Assembly (NCBI RefSeq): GCF_006539185.1
Contig: NZ_BJMN01000012.1
Span: forward strand, 62,001-126,000
From: Streptomyces gardneri
GTDB lineage: Bacteria > Actinomycetota > Actinomycetes > Streptomycetales > Streptomycetaceae
Length of the DNA stretch: 64,000 nt
Reading direction: 5' to 3'
The notes under the pieces were generated by a model. It saw nothing but the letters and a program-made list of their open reading frames with translations. It was not told the DNA's origin and made no database searches. A program made the position numbers and the translations under genes. Each line of letters begins with the position of its first letter. Within the stretch, counting starts at the first letter, position 1. Of this stretch, positions 1-9,255 are shown in pieces.

Positions 1-2
1 CG

Positions 3-1277
3 GGGAGCGAACTGGGCACGGCCGGGCCGTGGTCGGGCACGGGCCGCGGCGAGGGGGCCGTCTGGGGCGTGTGCGGCGGCAGCGGCGGGCGGTCGTACGA
101 GACGGCCGTCGACCTCACGGCGCCCGCGTACACCTGCGGTTGCCCCAGCCGGAAGCTCCCGTGCAAGCACGCGCTGGGGCTGCTGCTGCTCCAGGCGTCC
201 GACGTGACGGCGGTGACGGACGACACCCCGCCGGAGTGGGTGGCGCTCTGGCTCGCGAAGCGGCGGGAGGAAGGTGCCGGGAGCGTGACCCGGCCGGCCG
301 GGACCGGCACCTCCGGGACCGTCGCCGATCCCGAGGCCGCGCGCCGCAGGGCCGAGCGCCGGGCGGCCCGGATCACCGCGGGCGCGCAGGAGTTGGAGCA
401 GCGGCTCACCGACCTGCTCCGCGGCGGCCTGGCCACGGCGGAGCAGAGCGGCTACGGCCTCTGGGAGGAGACCGCGGCCCGCATGGTCGACGCCCAGGCG
501 CCGGGGCTCGCGGGCCGGGTCCGGGAGCTGGGCGCGATACCGGGCTCGGGTCCCGGCTGGCCCGTGCGCCTCCTGGAGGAGTGCGCGCTGACCCACCTCC
601 TCGACCGGGCCTGGCTCGCCGCCGACCGGCTGCCCGCCGGCTTCGCCACGACCGTGCGGACCCGGGTCGGTCTCACCGTCCCGGCCGACGGTGTCCCGGT
701 GCGCGACCACTGGCTCGTCCTCGCGCAGTACGACACGGCCGACGCCCGGCTGACCACCCGGCGCGTCTGGCTGCACGGAGTCACGACCGGACGGACGGCG
801 TTCCTCCTCTCCTTCGGCGCGGCCGGCCGGGCACCCGGCCTCGCCCTCCCCGTGGGCGCGCTCCTCGACGGCGAGCTGACGCCGCACGCGGGCGCCGCCC
901 GGCTGCGCGCGGAGCCGGGCGAGCACTTCGTCCCGGTCGACGCCCCCGTCTCCCCGCCGCCGGGCGGGCCGGTGGGCGCGGCTCTCGACGCGTACGGGCG
1001 CGCGCTGAGCGAGGACCCGTGGCTGGAGTCCTGGCCCGTGACGCTGCGCCAGGTCGTCCCGGCGCGGGCGGAGTACGGCTGGCAGCTCGCCGACGCGGAC
1101 GGCCGCGAGGCCCTGCCGCTGACGCCCGCCGCGCAGAACCGGCCCGGGCTCTGGCGTCTCGTCGCGCTCTCCGGCGGAGCTCCGCTGACCGTCTTCGGAG
1201 AGTGCGGCCATCGGGGCTTCACCCCGCTCGCCGCCTGGTCGGCGGAGGCCCCGGCCGAGACGGTCCCCCTCATATGA
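3..1277 (+). CDS. SWIM zinc finger protein, 5'-truncated by window edge
   Basis: The reading frame is open from the left edge, so the true start lies outside the window; the GTG at 69 is internal. About 20 residues into the visible part is a SWIM motif (CGCPSRKLPCKH, CxCx6CxH pattern), a zinc-binding domain seen in DNA- or protein-binding proteins. The remaining ~370 residues are helical and unassigned. The stop is 37 bases before the next gene, which carries DUF5691. That SWIM/DUF5691 pairing is familiar in actinobacteria, often beside MoxR ATPase and VWA genes that would lie left of the window. Molecular role unknown. Confidence 0.85.
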   Translation, partial: GSELGTAGPWSGTGRGEGAVWGVCGGSGGRSYETAVDLTAPAYTCGCPSRKLPCKHALGLLLLQASDVTAVTDDTPPEWVALWLAKRREEGAGSVTRPAGTGTSGTVADPEAARRRAERRAARITAGAQELEQRLTDLLRGGLATAEQSGYGLWEETAARMVDAQAPGLAGRVRELGAIPGSGPGWPVRLLEECALTHLLDRAWLAADRLPAGFATTVRTRVGLTVPADGVPVRDHWLVLAQYDTADARLTTRRVWLHGVTTGRTAFLLSFGAAGRAPGLALPVGALLDGELTPHAGAARLRAEPGEHFVPVDAPVSPPPGGPVGAALDAYGRALSEDPWLESWPVTLRQVVPARAEYGWQLADADGREALPLTPAAQNRPGLWRLVALSGGAPLTVFGECGHRGFTPLAAWSAEAPAETVPLI

Positions 1278-1314
1278 CGGCCCGCCACCTCCCCCGACCG
1301 CAAGGAGGACCTCG

Positions 1315-3072
1315 ATGAACACGCGCGCGACGACCTCGGCCCCGTACACCGCGAGCTCCGACAGCGGCAGCACCAGCAGCGGCACCGACGACAGCGCTCG
1401 TGTCTGGGAGGAGCTCGTCACCTCCGCGCTCCTCGGCACGGACCGCCGGCCACCCACGGTCCTCGCGGGCACGACCGGCGCGGGCACGACGGACGCGGGC
1501 ACGACCGGCGCCGACCCGGCGGGCGCGGGCACGACCGGAGCGGACCTCGCGGGTGCGCTGCTCGACGCCGCCGTGCTGCACACCGTACGGCGCAGGGCTG
1601 GGCTGCGCCCCGGACCCGCCGCTCCCCCGCTCGAACCCGCGCCGGAGGACCCGCGCCGGCCCCTGCCCGAGGCGGCCCGGCGGCGGCTCGACCAGCTCCT
1701 CGCCGGGCGGGCCGCACCGTCGCCCGCCGCCGGGAGGCGCGGGGCCGTTCCCGACCTCGCCGAGCTGCTGCCCCAGTGGCTGACCCTCGCCAACGAGCGC
1801 GGGTACAAGGCGCCGCCCGCCGCCCTGCCCGCCCTGCTCGACGCGGCCAGGGCCCGCACCGACCTGCGGCCCCAGGCGCTCCGGCTCGCGGGGCCGCGCG
1901 GCCTGTGGCTGGCCGGCCTCAACCCCGAGTGGCGGTTCGCGCTGCGGGGCAGGGGCGCGGCCGGCCGGCTCCCGTCCCCCGAGGACGTCCAGGGCGTCAG
2001 GGCCCTGTGGGACGAGGGCCTGTTCGCCGAGCGGGTCGCGCTGCTCGCCGCCGTACGGAGCGGAGACGCGGCGGCCGGGCTCGCCCTCCTGGCGTCCACC
2101 TGGACCGCCGAGCGGGCGGAGGACCGGCTGATGTTCCTGGACTCGCTGCGGACCGGGCTCTCCGACGCGGACGAGGAGTTCCTGGAGGCCGCCCTCGCCG
2201 ACCGCAGCCGCAACGTCCGCGCGACCGCCGCCGAACTGCTCGCCGCCCTGCCCGCCTCGGCCTTCGCGGGCCGGATGGCCGGCCGGGCCGCCACCTGCGT
2301 CGGTCTCGACCGGACGGCGGAGTCGCCCGTGATCTCCGTCGAGGCCCCGCACGAGTGCGATGCGGCGATGGAGCGCGACGGCGTCGTACCGACCCCGCCG
2401 GCGGGGCGGGGAGAGCGCTCCTGGTGGCTGGGCCAGCTCGTCGAGGCCGCCCCCCTCGCCTGCTGGATCGGCCGGTTCGGCGGACGGACCCCGGAGGAGA
2501 TCGTGGCGCTGCCGGTCGCCGACGACTGGCAGGGAGAACTGCACGCCGCCTGGTGCCGGGCGGCCGTACGGCAGCGGGACGCGTCCTGGTCGCGCGCGCT
2601 GCTCGGCGCCCCCGCCGTGCCGCCCGCGACGGGCCCCGGGACCTCGTCGCTGGCCGAGCGGGCGCAGCTCCTCGCGACGCTCCCGGCGGACGAGCGGGCG
2701 CACTGGGTCGCCGCCTTCGTCGCCGCCCACGGCCTGTCGGAGGCGTTCCAGCTGCTCGGCGTCTGCGCCGTGCCCTGGGCCGAGCCGCTGGGCGCCGCCG
2801 TGATCGACGCCCTGGACATCGCCCGGGACGCGGGCAGTTACCCGTGGAGCTTCAGCGGGGTGATGGGCCTCGCCGAGCGCTGTCTCGCCCCGGAGGCGGC
2901 GCGGCACCTGGACTCCCTGACGGCCCTGCCCGACGAGGAGGAGGACACGGCGCCCGGTGCGGGCGGCTACTGGTCCGAGGCCTTCCAGCGCCTGGTCGCC
3001 ACGCTCCGGCTGCGCGCTGCGATGCGCGCCGAGCTCGATGGCGGTCCCCGGCCCGCCGGGGCCACCGTCTGA
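1315..3072 (+). CDS. DUF5691 family protein
   Basis: 585 residues, ATG preceded by AAGGAGG at 1302-1308. The start of the conserved region (WEELVTSALLGTDRRPP, about residues 29-45) and the alpha-helical, HEAT-like body match DUF5691 as I recall it. Residues ~52-78 are a low-complexity Ala/Gly/Thr stretch with repeated TTGA/DAGTT units, unusual next to the well-ordered remainder. Likely co-transcribed with the upstream SWIM gene. No catalytic motif is visible and the function is not known. A strong bidirectional hairpin follows the stop. Confidence 0.8.
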   Translation: MNTRATTSAPYTASSDSGSTSSGTDDSARVWEELVTSALLGTDRRPPTVLAGTTGAGTTDAGTTGADPAGAGTTGADLAGALLDAAVLHTVRRRAGLRPGPAAPPLEPAPEDPRRPLPEAARRRLDQLLAGRAAPSPAAGRRGAVPDLAELLPQWLTLANERGYKAPPAALPALLDAARARTDLRPQALRLAGPRGLWLAGLNPEWRFALRGRGAAGRLPSPEDVQGVRALWDEGLFAERVALLAAVRSGDAAAGLALLASTWTAERAEDRLMFLDSLRTGLSDADEEFLEAALADRSRNVRATAAELLAALPASAFAGRMAGRAATCVGLDRTAESPVISVEAPHECDAAMERDGVVPTPPAGRGERSWWLGQLVEAAPLACWIGRFGGRTPEEIVALPVADDWQGELHAAWCRAAVRQRDASWSRALLGAPAVPPATGPGTSSLAERAQLLATLPADERAHWVAAFVAAHGLSEAFQLLGVCAVPWAEPLGAAVIDALDIARDAGSYPWSFSGVMGLAERCLAPEAARHLDSLTALPDEEEDTAPGAGGYWSEAFQRLVATLRLRAAMRAELDGGPRPAGATV

Positions 3073-3090
3073 CGGGACGGCACACGGCGA

Positions 3091-3117
3091 AGGGCCCTCC
3101 CCGAAGGGGAGGGCCCT
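3091..3117. terminator. Bidirectional terminator between DUF5691 gene and icmB
   Basis: Perfect 12-bp stem (AGGGCCCTCCCC) with a GAA loop, between convergent genes. It has no long T run, as is usual for Streptomyces. Confidence 0.8.
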
Positions 3118-3158
3118 GGCAAAGCTAGGCACCCGAAAGTGCAAGGGTGTACGAAGGG

Positions 3159-3566
3159 TCAGGCCGCCACGCGGACGTTCGCGTTCACCCATTCGACGAT
3201 GGACGCGGTCGTCGCGCCCGGCGTGAAGATTGCCGCCACGCCCTTCTCCTTGAGCGGTGCGATGTCCGCGTCCGGGATGATGCCACCGCCGAAGACCTTG
3301 ATGTCCTCCGCGTCACGGTCCTTCAGCAGCTCCAGGACCTTCACGAAGAGCGTGTTGTGCGCGCCCGAGAGGATGGAGAGACCGATCGCGTCGGCGTCCT
3401 CCTGGATCGCGGTGTCGACGATCTGCTCGGGTGTCTGGTGGAGACCGGTGTAGATGACCTCCATACCGGCGTCGCGCAGCGCCCGCGCGATCACCTTGGC
3501 CCCGCGATCGTGGCCGTCGAGGCCCGGCTTGGCGACCACCACGCGGATCGGACCGGTCACACCCAT
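3159..3566 (-). CDS. icmB: Isobutyryl-CoA mutase small, cobalamin-binding subunit
   Basis: 135 residues, close to the 136 of characterised Streptomyces IcmB. DGHDRG at 17-22 is the cobalamin-binding DxHxxG signature; His19 would be the lower axial ligand. The whole length is a B12-binding Rossmann domain ([34 protein letters not shown]). With the large subunit IcmA, which is not in this window, it interconverts isobutyryl-CoA and n-butyryl-CoA and links valine catabolism to polyketide precursors. The ATG at 3566 was chosen because GGAGG sits 6 bases upstream; the frame is open for 22 more codons upstream without a better site. An uncharacterised methylmalonyl-CoA-mutase-like small subunit is the alternative. 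Confidence 0.85.
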   Translation of the reverse strand: MGVTGPIRVVVAKPGLDGHDRGAKVIARALRDAGMEVIYTGLHQTPEQIVDTAIQEDADAIGLSILSGAHNTLFVKVLELLKDRDAEDIKVFGGGIIPDADIAPLKEKGVAAIFTPGATTASIVEWVNANVRVAA

Positions 3567-3777
3567 CACTGCCTCCACATGCGACCCCCGCGCTTGATTG
3601 CCGGGGCGGTGAACGAACGTTATCTCCAGCATCCCGCAAGCAGCCGTTTCGCGGTGGCGAGGGAGGGGGAAATCACACGTGGGACATGTTCGCTCTGCGC
3701 CGTTCCCCGCTTAGGGCCCTCCTCCTGGGCCCACCAGCCGCAAGCGGGGCCCGGTCGCAAGGGAGCCGCGAGGAGGT

Positions 3778-3822
3778 CGCCGTACCTCCGCGCCGCCGTC
3801 CGTGCGGCGCGGAGGTACGGCG
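3778..3822. repeat. Perfect 19-bp inverted repeat upstream of the lipase gene
   Basis: Arms 3778-3796 and 3804-3822 are exact reverse complements (left arm CGCCGTACCTCCGCGCCGC) with a 7-base loop. A third copy of the arm core, CGTACCTCCG, follows at 3821-3830 and could pair with the same partner at 3810-3819. The structure ends about 35 bases before the lipase ribosome site. It could be a leader-RNA switch, a terminator for leftward read-through, or a protein site. Confidence 0.75.
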
Positions 3823-3867
3823 TACCTCCGTATCGTCCGGCCCCGCGTGCCGCTCGGGAGGTCGGCG

Positions 3868-4743
3868 ATGGAGCTCTCCAAGGTCACCGCCCTGATGAAG
3901 GCCACCGCCCTGGAGCTCGCGATCCTCACCGGGCATCTCGTCCTCTATCCCTCAGGGATCGTGGCCGAGCGCCTCTCCCCCTCCTCCCCCACCACCGGCC
4001 GCGCCGCCGGCCCCGACGCCGATCCCTCCACGGATCCCGCTGGCGGCTCCACCACCGGCCCCTCCGCCGGCGCCGACGCGACGATCACCCCGGGCGTGCG
4101 CCCGGTCGTCCTGCTGCACGGCTTCGTCGACAACCGCTCCGTCTTCGTCCTGCTCCGCCGTGTCCTCAACCGGCACGGCCGTGACTGCGTCGAGTCGCTC
4201 AACTACTCGCCGCTCACCTGCGACCTGCGAAGCGCCGCCGAGCTGCTCGGGCGGCGGGTGGAGGAGATCCGTGCCCGCACGGGACACGCCGAGGTCGACA
4301 TCGTCGGGCACAGCCTGGGCGGGCTCATCGCCCGTTATTACGTACAGCGCCTGGGCGGTGACACCCGGGTGCGCACCCTGGTCATGCTCGGCACCCCGCA
4401 CTCCGGCACCAGGGTGGCGCCGCTCGCCGACGCGCATCCGCTGGTGCGGCAGATGCGCCCCGGTTCGGCGGTCCTGCGGGAGCTGGCCGACCCGGCGCCC
4501 GGCTGTCGGACGCGGTTCGTGAGCTTCTGGAGCGATCTGGACCAGGTGATGGTGCCGGTCGAGACCGCGCGCCTCGACCACCCCGACCTCCTCGTGCACA
4601 ACATCCGGGTCAGCGGCATCGGCCATCTCGCACTGCCCGTCCACCCGACGGTGGCCGCCGGGGTGCTCGGCGCCCTGGACGCCGGCGGACCGGTGACCCG
4701 GGGCACTCACGAGGGGGAGACGGGCGCCGCCTCCGTCGCCTGA
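3868..4743 (+). CDS. Membrane-anchored lipase/esterase, alpha/beta hydrolase
   Basis: 291 residues; ATG chosen because GGGAGGT lies 6-12 bases upstream. The N-terminus (about residues 8-30) is hydrophobic and could anchor or export the protein; it is followed by a Pro/Gly/Thr-rich linker. The catalytic domain starts at the oxyanion-hole motif LLHGFVDNRSVF. The nucleophile elbow is GHSLGG (Ser), followed by the LGTPHSGT block typical of triacylglycerol lipases of the LipA/class 2 type. An Asp in WSDLDQVM and a His in SGIGHLALP complete a plausible triad. Substrate unknown. It stands alone behind a structured leader. Confidence 0.85.
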   Translation: MELSKVTALMKATALELAILTGHLVLYPSGIVAERLSPSSPTTGRAAGPDADPSTDPAGGSTTGPSAGADATITPGVRPVVLLHGFVDNRSVFVLLRRVLNRHGRDCVESLNYSPLTCDLRSAAELLGRRVEEIRARTGHAEVDIVGHSLGGLIARYYVQRLGGDTRVRTLVMLGTPHSGTRVAPLADAHPLVRQMRPGSAVLRELADPAPGCRTRFVSFWSDLDQVMVPVETARLDHPDLLVHNIRVSGIGHLALPVHPTVAAGVLGALDAGGPVTRGTHEGETGAASVA

Positions 4744-4972
4744 CGTCTTCTCGCCACGCCCTGTTCTTCGAACGTTCCTCGAACACAAGGCCAAAGCTCT
4801 CTCCATGAGCTGGCGAAACACGTCCGATTGCCCGTTTCCTGTGTGGCCAAACCCTTCCGAAGATTGTCGGGTGCGCATACCGCCGGGTACAGTCGCGCCA
4901 CTGCTTCCCCCGGGACCCCCCTCATCGGGACGGCCCGGGAATGGTCCTGCTGCCGAGGCGAGAGAGACGTTG

Positions 4973-6592
4973 GTGAACGACCAGCACCCCCACGCCGGGT
5001 ACGTCGGAGACGACGCCCACACCACAGGCAGCTTCGCCGTCGATCCGCTGTTCGGCGCCTACCCCGCGGGTCAGGCCGACCACAGCGGCCAGTGGGATCT
5101 CGGCCAGTACGGCATGACCGGTCAGTACGACACCACCGGTCAGCAGCAGTACGACACGACCGGCCAGTGGCACACCACCGGCCAGTGGGACACGACGGGC
5201 CAGTGGCAGGCCGCCGACCAGTACGGCAGCGCCGCCGCGCACACCCCCTACGACACCAGCGGGCAGCAGCAGTACGACACCACCGGCCAGTGGGACGCCT
5301 CCGCCTGGACCGACGCCCAGCAGACCGGCCAGTACGAGACCGTGCACGCCGCTTATGCCGCCCAGGGCACTGGGGGTACCTCCCATGCCGGAGGCTATGG
5401 GGGAGGCTACGAGGCCTACGACGCCACCGGCCAGTGGGCCGCCCCCGCCTTCGCGACCGAGACCGGCGCCTACGACGCGACCGCCTGGAACCAGGCGGCC
5501 CCCGAGGCCGAACCGGTCGTCCCCCAGCAGTACACCCCGCAGCCGGAGCACACCGCCGAGTTCGCCTTCGACTACGCCCAGGCGCAAGGCGCGGAGGCGG
5601 AGGCCGAATACGCCTACGCCGACGAGCTCGTGGACGTCCTCGACGACATGGCCCACGGCCGCGACGAGGGCCTCACCCACGACGGACACGCCGCCGAGCC
5701 CACGGACGAGTTCTCGACCGAGCCCACGGACGAGTTCTCCGACGAACCCACCGTCGAGCCGGTCGCCGACCCCTACGTCGAGCTCCGCACGGAGACCCCG
5801 CTCGCGGGCCGCCCCGTGCGCCGCGGCGCGGGCAGCAGCCGAGGCCGCCGCCGTACGCCCGCCAAGCGGTCCGCCCTGCTGACCGTCGCCGTCCCCTCCG
5901 CCTGCGTCATGGGCGTCGCCGGCATCGCCGCCGCCTCCGTCAGCGGGCTCACCAACCCCACCGACGACGGCGGAAAGAAGGACACCACCGCCCTCGCCGC
6001 GGCCGACCCCGGCTCCGTCAAGCAGGTCGCCGCCAACAGCGCGCTGGACACCCAGCTCGCCGCGCTCAGCGAGGACGCCCGCGACTTCGGCGACCGCGCG
6101 AGCCGCACCCAGGAGCGCATCGACCTCCGGCAGCGCCAGGAAGCCGAGAAGAAGAAGCGCGAGGAGGAAGCGGCCCGCAAGGAGGCGCTGCGCCCCAAGT
6201 TCAGCCTGCCGGTGGAGCTCCACCGGCTCAGCGCGCGCTTCGGCCAGTCCGGCGTCAACTGGATGTCCGTGCACACCGGCATCGACTTCCCCGTGCAGAC
6301 CGGCACGCCCGTGATGGCCGCGACCGACGGCACGGTCCGCACCCAGATCAACAGCGCCTACGGCAACATGGTCATCGTGACCGCCCCGGACGGCACCGAG
6401 ACCTGGTACTGCCACCTCAGCAGCGCCAGGTACCGCTCCGGCACGGTCAAGGCCGGCGACGTCATCGCGTACTCCGGCGACACCGGCAACTCCACCGGCC
6501 CCCACCTCCACTTCGAGGTCCGGCCGGGCGGCGGCTACGCCATCGACCCGCTGGCCTGGCTGCGCAGCCACGGTCTCGACCCGACGAGCTGA
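4973..6592 (+). CDS. M23 (LytM) metallopeptidase with Gln/aromatic repeat N-terminus
   Basis: 539 residues from GTG 4973 (TTG 4970 is an alternative; the GAGGCGAGAGAG purine stretch just upstream serves either). Residues ~30-170 are low complexity, with tandem units of the type [YW]DTTGQ[WQ]. An acidic region follows, then a transmembrane segment near residues 300-325 (LLTVAVPSACVMGVAGIAAA). Next is a charged coiled coil (~360-400) and the LytM domain (~430-530). HTGIDFP and HLHFE supply the zinc ligands. Topology predicts an extracytoplasmic cell-wall endopeptidase tethered by an N-terminal membrane helix, with the repeat region in the cytoplasm. A perfect terminator follows. Confidence 0.85.
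   Translation: MNDQHPHAGYVGDDAHTTGSFAVDPLFGAYPAGQADHSGQWDLGQYGMTGQYDTTGQQQYDTTGQWHTTGQWDTTGQWQAADQYGSAAAHTPYDTSGQQQYDTTGQWDASAWTDAQQTGQYETVHAAYAAQGTGGTSHAGGYGGGYEAYDATGQWAAPAFATETGAYDATAWNQAAPEAEPVVPQQYTPQPEHTAEFAFDYAQAQGAEAEAEYAYADELVDVLDDMAHGRDEGLTHDGHAAEPTDEFSTEPTDEFSDEPTVEPVADPYVELRTETPLAGRPVRRGAGSSRGRRRTPAKRSALLTVAVPSACVMGVAGIAAASVSGLTNPTDDGGKKDTTALAAADPGSVKQVAANSALDTQLAALSEDARDFGDRASRTQERIDLRQRQEAEKKKREEEAARKEALRPKFSLPVELHRLSARFGQSGVNWMSVHTGIDFPVQTGTPVMAATDGTVRTQINSAYGNMVIVTAPDGTETWYCHLSSARYRSGTVKAGDVIAYSGDTGNSTGPHLHFEVRPGGGYAIDPLAWLRSHGLDPTS
5368..5406 (+). repeat. Streptomyces-type GC palindromic mini-repeat inside the M23 gene
   Basis: The stretch contains TGGGGGTACCTCCCATGCC followed by GGAGGCTATGGGGGAGG. 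It resembles the small palindromic repeats of the CTGGGGGTNCCCCC...GGGGGAGG kind that litter Streptomyces intergenic DNA. Here it is in frame and encodes a Gly-rich insert (GTGGTSHAGGYGGGY). Recognition is by recall of the element's look. Confidence 0.5.
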
Positions 6593-6610
6593 CCTTCACC
6601 CGCTGACAGA

Positions 6611-6656
6611 CGTACGAGAGAGGGCCCCGGCCGAAGCCGGGGCCCTCTCTCGTACG
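6611..6656. terminator. Bidirectional terminator between M23 gene and pcrA
   Basis: Perfect 21-bp stem (arms 6611-6631 and 6636-6656) with a CGAA tetraloop, between convergent stops at 6592 and 6663. Confidence 0.9.
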
Positions 6657-6662
6657 CAAGCG

Positions 6663-9110
6663 CTACAGCTTCTCGACCGGCGCGTACCGCAGGAGCAGTC
6701 GCTTCGGCTTCTCGTCGCCGAAGTCGATCGTCGCCTGGGCGTCCGCGCCGACCCCCGTCACCGCCGTGACCGTGCCAAGACCGAACTGGTCGTGCGTGAC
6801 GCGGTCGCCGATCGTGAGCGTGATGACCGGCTTGTCGCCGGCGCGCCGGGTGGCGAAGCCCGAGGGGCCGGACCGCGCCCGGGAGGAGGAGAGCGAGGAG
6901 GTGATGCCCGAGGTCGGCCCGGCGGGCTTCGCCATCGGACCGGTCCGCTTCCACTCCAGGTACGCGGGCGGGATCTCCTCCAGGAAGCGCGAGGCCGGGT
7001 TGTACGAGGGCTGGCCCCAGGCGCTGCGCATCGACGAGCGCGTGAGGTAGAGCCGCTTGCGGGCACGCGTGATGCCGACGTACGCGAGGCGTCGCTCCTC
7101 CTCCAGCTCCTTGGCCTGGCCGAGGGCGCGCATGTGCGGGAAGACGCCGTCCTCCATGCCGGTGAGGAACACGACCGGGAACTCCAGGCCCTTGGCGGTG
7201 TGCAGGGTCATCAGCGTGATGACGCCCCGGCCCTCCTCGTCCTCGTCCGGGATCTGGTCCGAGTCGGCGACGAGGGCGACCTTCTCCAGGAACTCGGCGA
7301 GGGTCGCGGGCTCCTCGCCGCGCTCCTGCTCGAACTCGAGGGCGACGGCGGCGAGTTCCTGGAGGTTCTCGATCCGGGTCTCGTCCTGCGGGTCGGTCGA
7401 GGCCTGGAGCTCGGCCAGGTAGCCCGTGCGCTCCAGGACGGCCTCCAGGACGACGGCGGGGCCGGCGCCGGACTCGACGACGGTGCGCAGCTCGTCCATG
7501 AGCGCGTTGAAGCGCTTCACGGCGTTCGCGGAGCGCGCGGCCATGCCGTACGCCTCGTCGACCCGCTTGAGGGCCTGCGGGAAGGTGATCTTCTCGCGCA
7601 GGGAGAGGGCGTCGATCATCGCCTCGGCGCGCTCGCCGATGCCCCGCTTCGGGACGTTGAGGATGCGGCGCAGCGGGACGTTGTCCTCGGGGTTGGCGAG
7701 GACGCGGAGGTACGCGAGGACGTCCCTGACCTCCTTGCGCTCGTAGAAGCGCACGCCGCCGACGACCTTGTAGGGCAGTCCGACGCGGATGAAGATCTCT
7801 TCGAAGACACGGGACTGGGCGTTGGTCCGGTAGAAGACGGCGACGTCGCCCGCCTTGGCCTCGCCGGTGTCCGTGAGCCGGTCGATCTCGTCGGCGACGA
7901 ACTGCGCCTCGTCGTGCTCGGTGTCGGCGACGTAGCCGGTGATCTGCGCGCCCGCGCCCGCGTTGGTCCAGAGGTTCTTGGGGCGGCGGGACTCGTTGCG
8001 CTCGATGACGGCGTTCGCGGCGGAGAGGATCGTCTGCGTGGAGCGGTAGTTCTGCTCCAGGAGGATCGTCGTCGCGTCCGGGTAGTCCTCCTCGAACTGG
8101 AGGATGTTGCGGATGGTCGCGCCGCGGAAGGCGTAGATCGACTGGTCGGCGTCGCCGACGACGCACAGCTCGGCCGGGCCGAGGTCCTCGTAGCCGGTGC
8201 CGACGAGCTCCCGCACGAGGGTGTACTGGGCGTGGTTGGTGTCCTGGTACTCGTCGACGAGGACGTGGCGGAAGCGGCGGCGGTAGTGCTCGGCGACGTC
8301 GGGGAAGGCCTGGAGCAGGTGGACCGTCGTCATGATGATGTCGTCGAAGTCCAGGGCGTTGGCCTCGCGCAGCCGCGCCTGGTACATCCGGTACGCCTCG
8401 GCGAGCGTCTTCTCGAAGCCGTCGGCCGCCTGGTCGGCGAAGGCCTCCTCGTCGATCAGCTCGTTCTTGAGGTTCGAGATCTTGGCGCTGAAGGACTTCG
8501 GCGGAAACTTCTTCGGGTCGAGGTCCAGGTCGCGGCAGACCAGGGACATCAGCCGCTTGGAGTCGGCGGCGTCGTAGATCGAGAAGGAGGAGGTGAAGCC
8601 GAGGCGCTTCGACTCGCGGCGCAGGATGCGGACGCACGCGCTGTGGAAGGTCATGACCCACATCGCGTTGGCGCGCGGGCCGACGAGCTGCTCGACGCGC
8701 TCCTTCATCTCGCCGGCGGCCTTGTTGGTGAAGGTGATCGCCAGTATCTGGCCGGGGTGGACGTGCCGCGTGCCCAGGAGGTGGGCGATGCGGTGGGTCA
8801 GCACCCGGGTCTTGCCGGAGCCGGCGCCGGCGACGATGAGCAGCGGGGTGTCCGTGTGGACGACGGCGGCGCGCTGCTGTTCGTTCAGCCCGTCCAGGAG
8901 CGCGGCGGGGTCGACGACGGGGCGCGCCGCGCCGTCGCGGTAGTACTCGTCCCTGGGCGGGGGCGCGTCGAAGTGCTCCCCGAAGAGGTCGTGCGGGACC
9001 TCCTCCGGGGCCGGGGCGCCGTGCTCGTGGTCCTCGGGCGGGGGCGGGGCCTCCCCCGAGGAGTGGTTCTGGAGGCCGGCCAGGAAGCTGTCGTCAAAGA
9101 GGCTGCTCAT
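6663..9110 (-). CDS. pcrA: ATP-dependent DNA helicase PcrA/UvrD (SF1A)
   Basis: 815 residues. The first ~75 are an acidic, disordered extension common in actinobacteria. Superfamily 1 motifs follow in order: Q motif (LNEQQRAAV), Walker A GAGSGKT, Ia (TFTNKAAGEM), II DEYQDTN, III (GDADQSIYAFRGA), IV (EQNYRST), V (TLHTAKGLEF) and VI (YVGITRARKRL). The C-terminus (DRVTHDQFGLGTVTAV...) is the Tudor-like domain that contacts RNA polymerase in PcrA. Roles: 3'-5' unwinding in nucleotide excision repair, replication-fork clearance and transcription-coupled repair. Single gene, terminated by the shared hairpin. Confidence 0.95.
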   Translation of the reverse strand: MSSLFDDSFLAGLQNHSSGEAPPPPEDHEHGAPAPEEVPHDLFGEHFDAPPPRDEYYRDGAARPVVDPAALLDGLNEQQRAAVVHTDTPLLIVAGAGSGKTRVLTHRIAHLLGTRHVHPGQILAITFTNKAAGEMKERVEQLVGPRANAMWVMTFHSACVRILRRESKRLGFTSSFSIYDAADSKRLMSLVCRDLDLDPKKFPPKSFSAKISNLKNELIDEEAFADQAADGFEKTLAEAYRMYQARLREANALDFDDIIMTTVHLLQAFPDVAEHYRRRFRHVLVDEYQDTNHAQYTLVRELVGTGYEDLGPAELCVVGDADQSIYAFRGATIRNILQFEEDYPDATTILLEQNYRSTQTILSAANAVIERNESRRPKNLWTNAGAGAQITGYVADTEHDEAQFVADEIDRLTDTGEAKAGDVAVFYRTNAQSRVFEEIFIRVGLPYKVVGGVRFYERKEVRDVLAYLRVLANPEDNVPLRRILNVPKRGIGERAEAMIDALSLREKITFPQALKRVDEAYGMAARSANAVKRFNALMDELRTVVESGAGPAVVLEAVLERTGYLAELQASTDPQDETRIENLQELAAVALEFEQERGEEPATLAEFLEKVALVADSDQIPDEDEEGRGVITLMTLHTAKGLEFPVVFLTGMEDGVFPHMRALGQAKELEEERRLAYVGITRARKRLYLTRSSMRSAWGQPSYNPASRFLEEIPPAYLEWKRTGPMAKPAGPTSGITSSLSSSRARSGPSGFATRRAGDKPVITLTIGDRVTHDQFGLGTVTAVTGVGADAQATIDFGDEKPKRLLLRYAPVEKL

Positions 9111-9255
9111 CGCCTCACGAGTCTAGGACGCCCCACCGACATCCGGACCCGCCTTCGGGAGCCGCCTTCGTCACCCGGCTGCGGAACCGGTCACACCGCG
9201 GGGTCGGGGCCTCACGTCCGGAGGGTCCGGAGCTCGGGTCCGTAGCGTCCGGGGC

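Noticed and set aside
6792..9245. 817-codon open frame antisense to pcrA
   Set aside because: Shadow frame of a high-GC gene; composition is Val/Gly/Leu/Arg repeats without domain motifs, while the other strand encodes a complete helicase.
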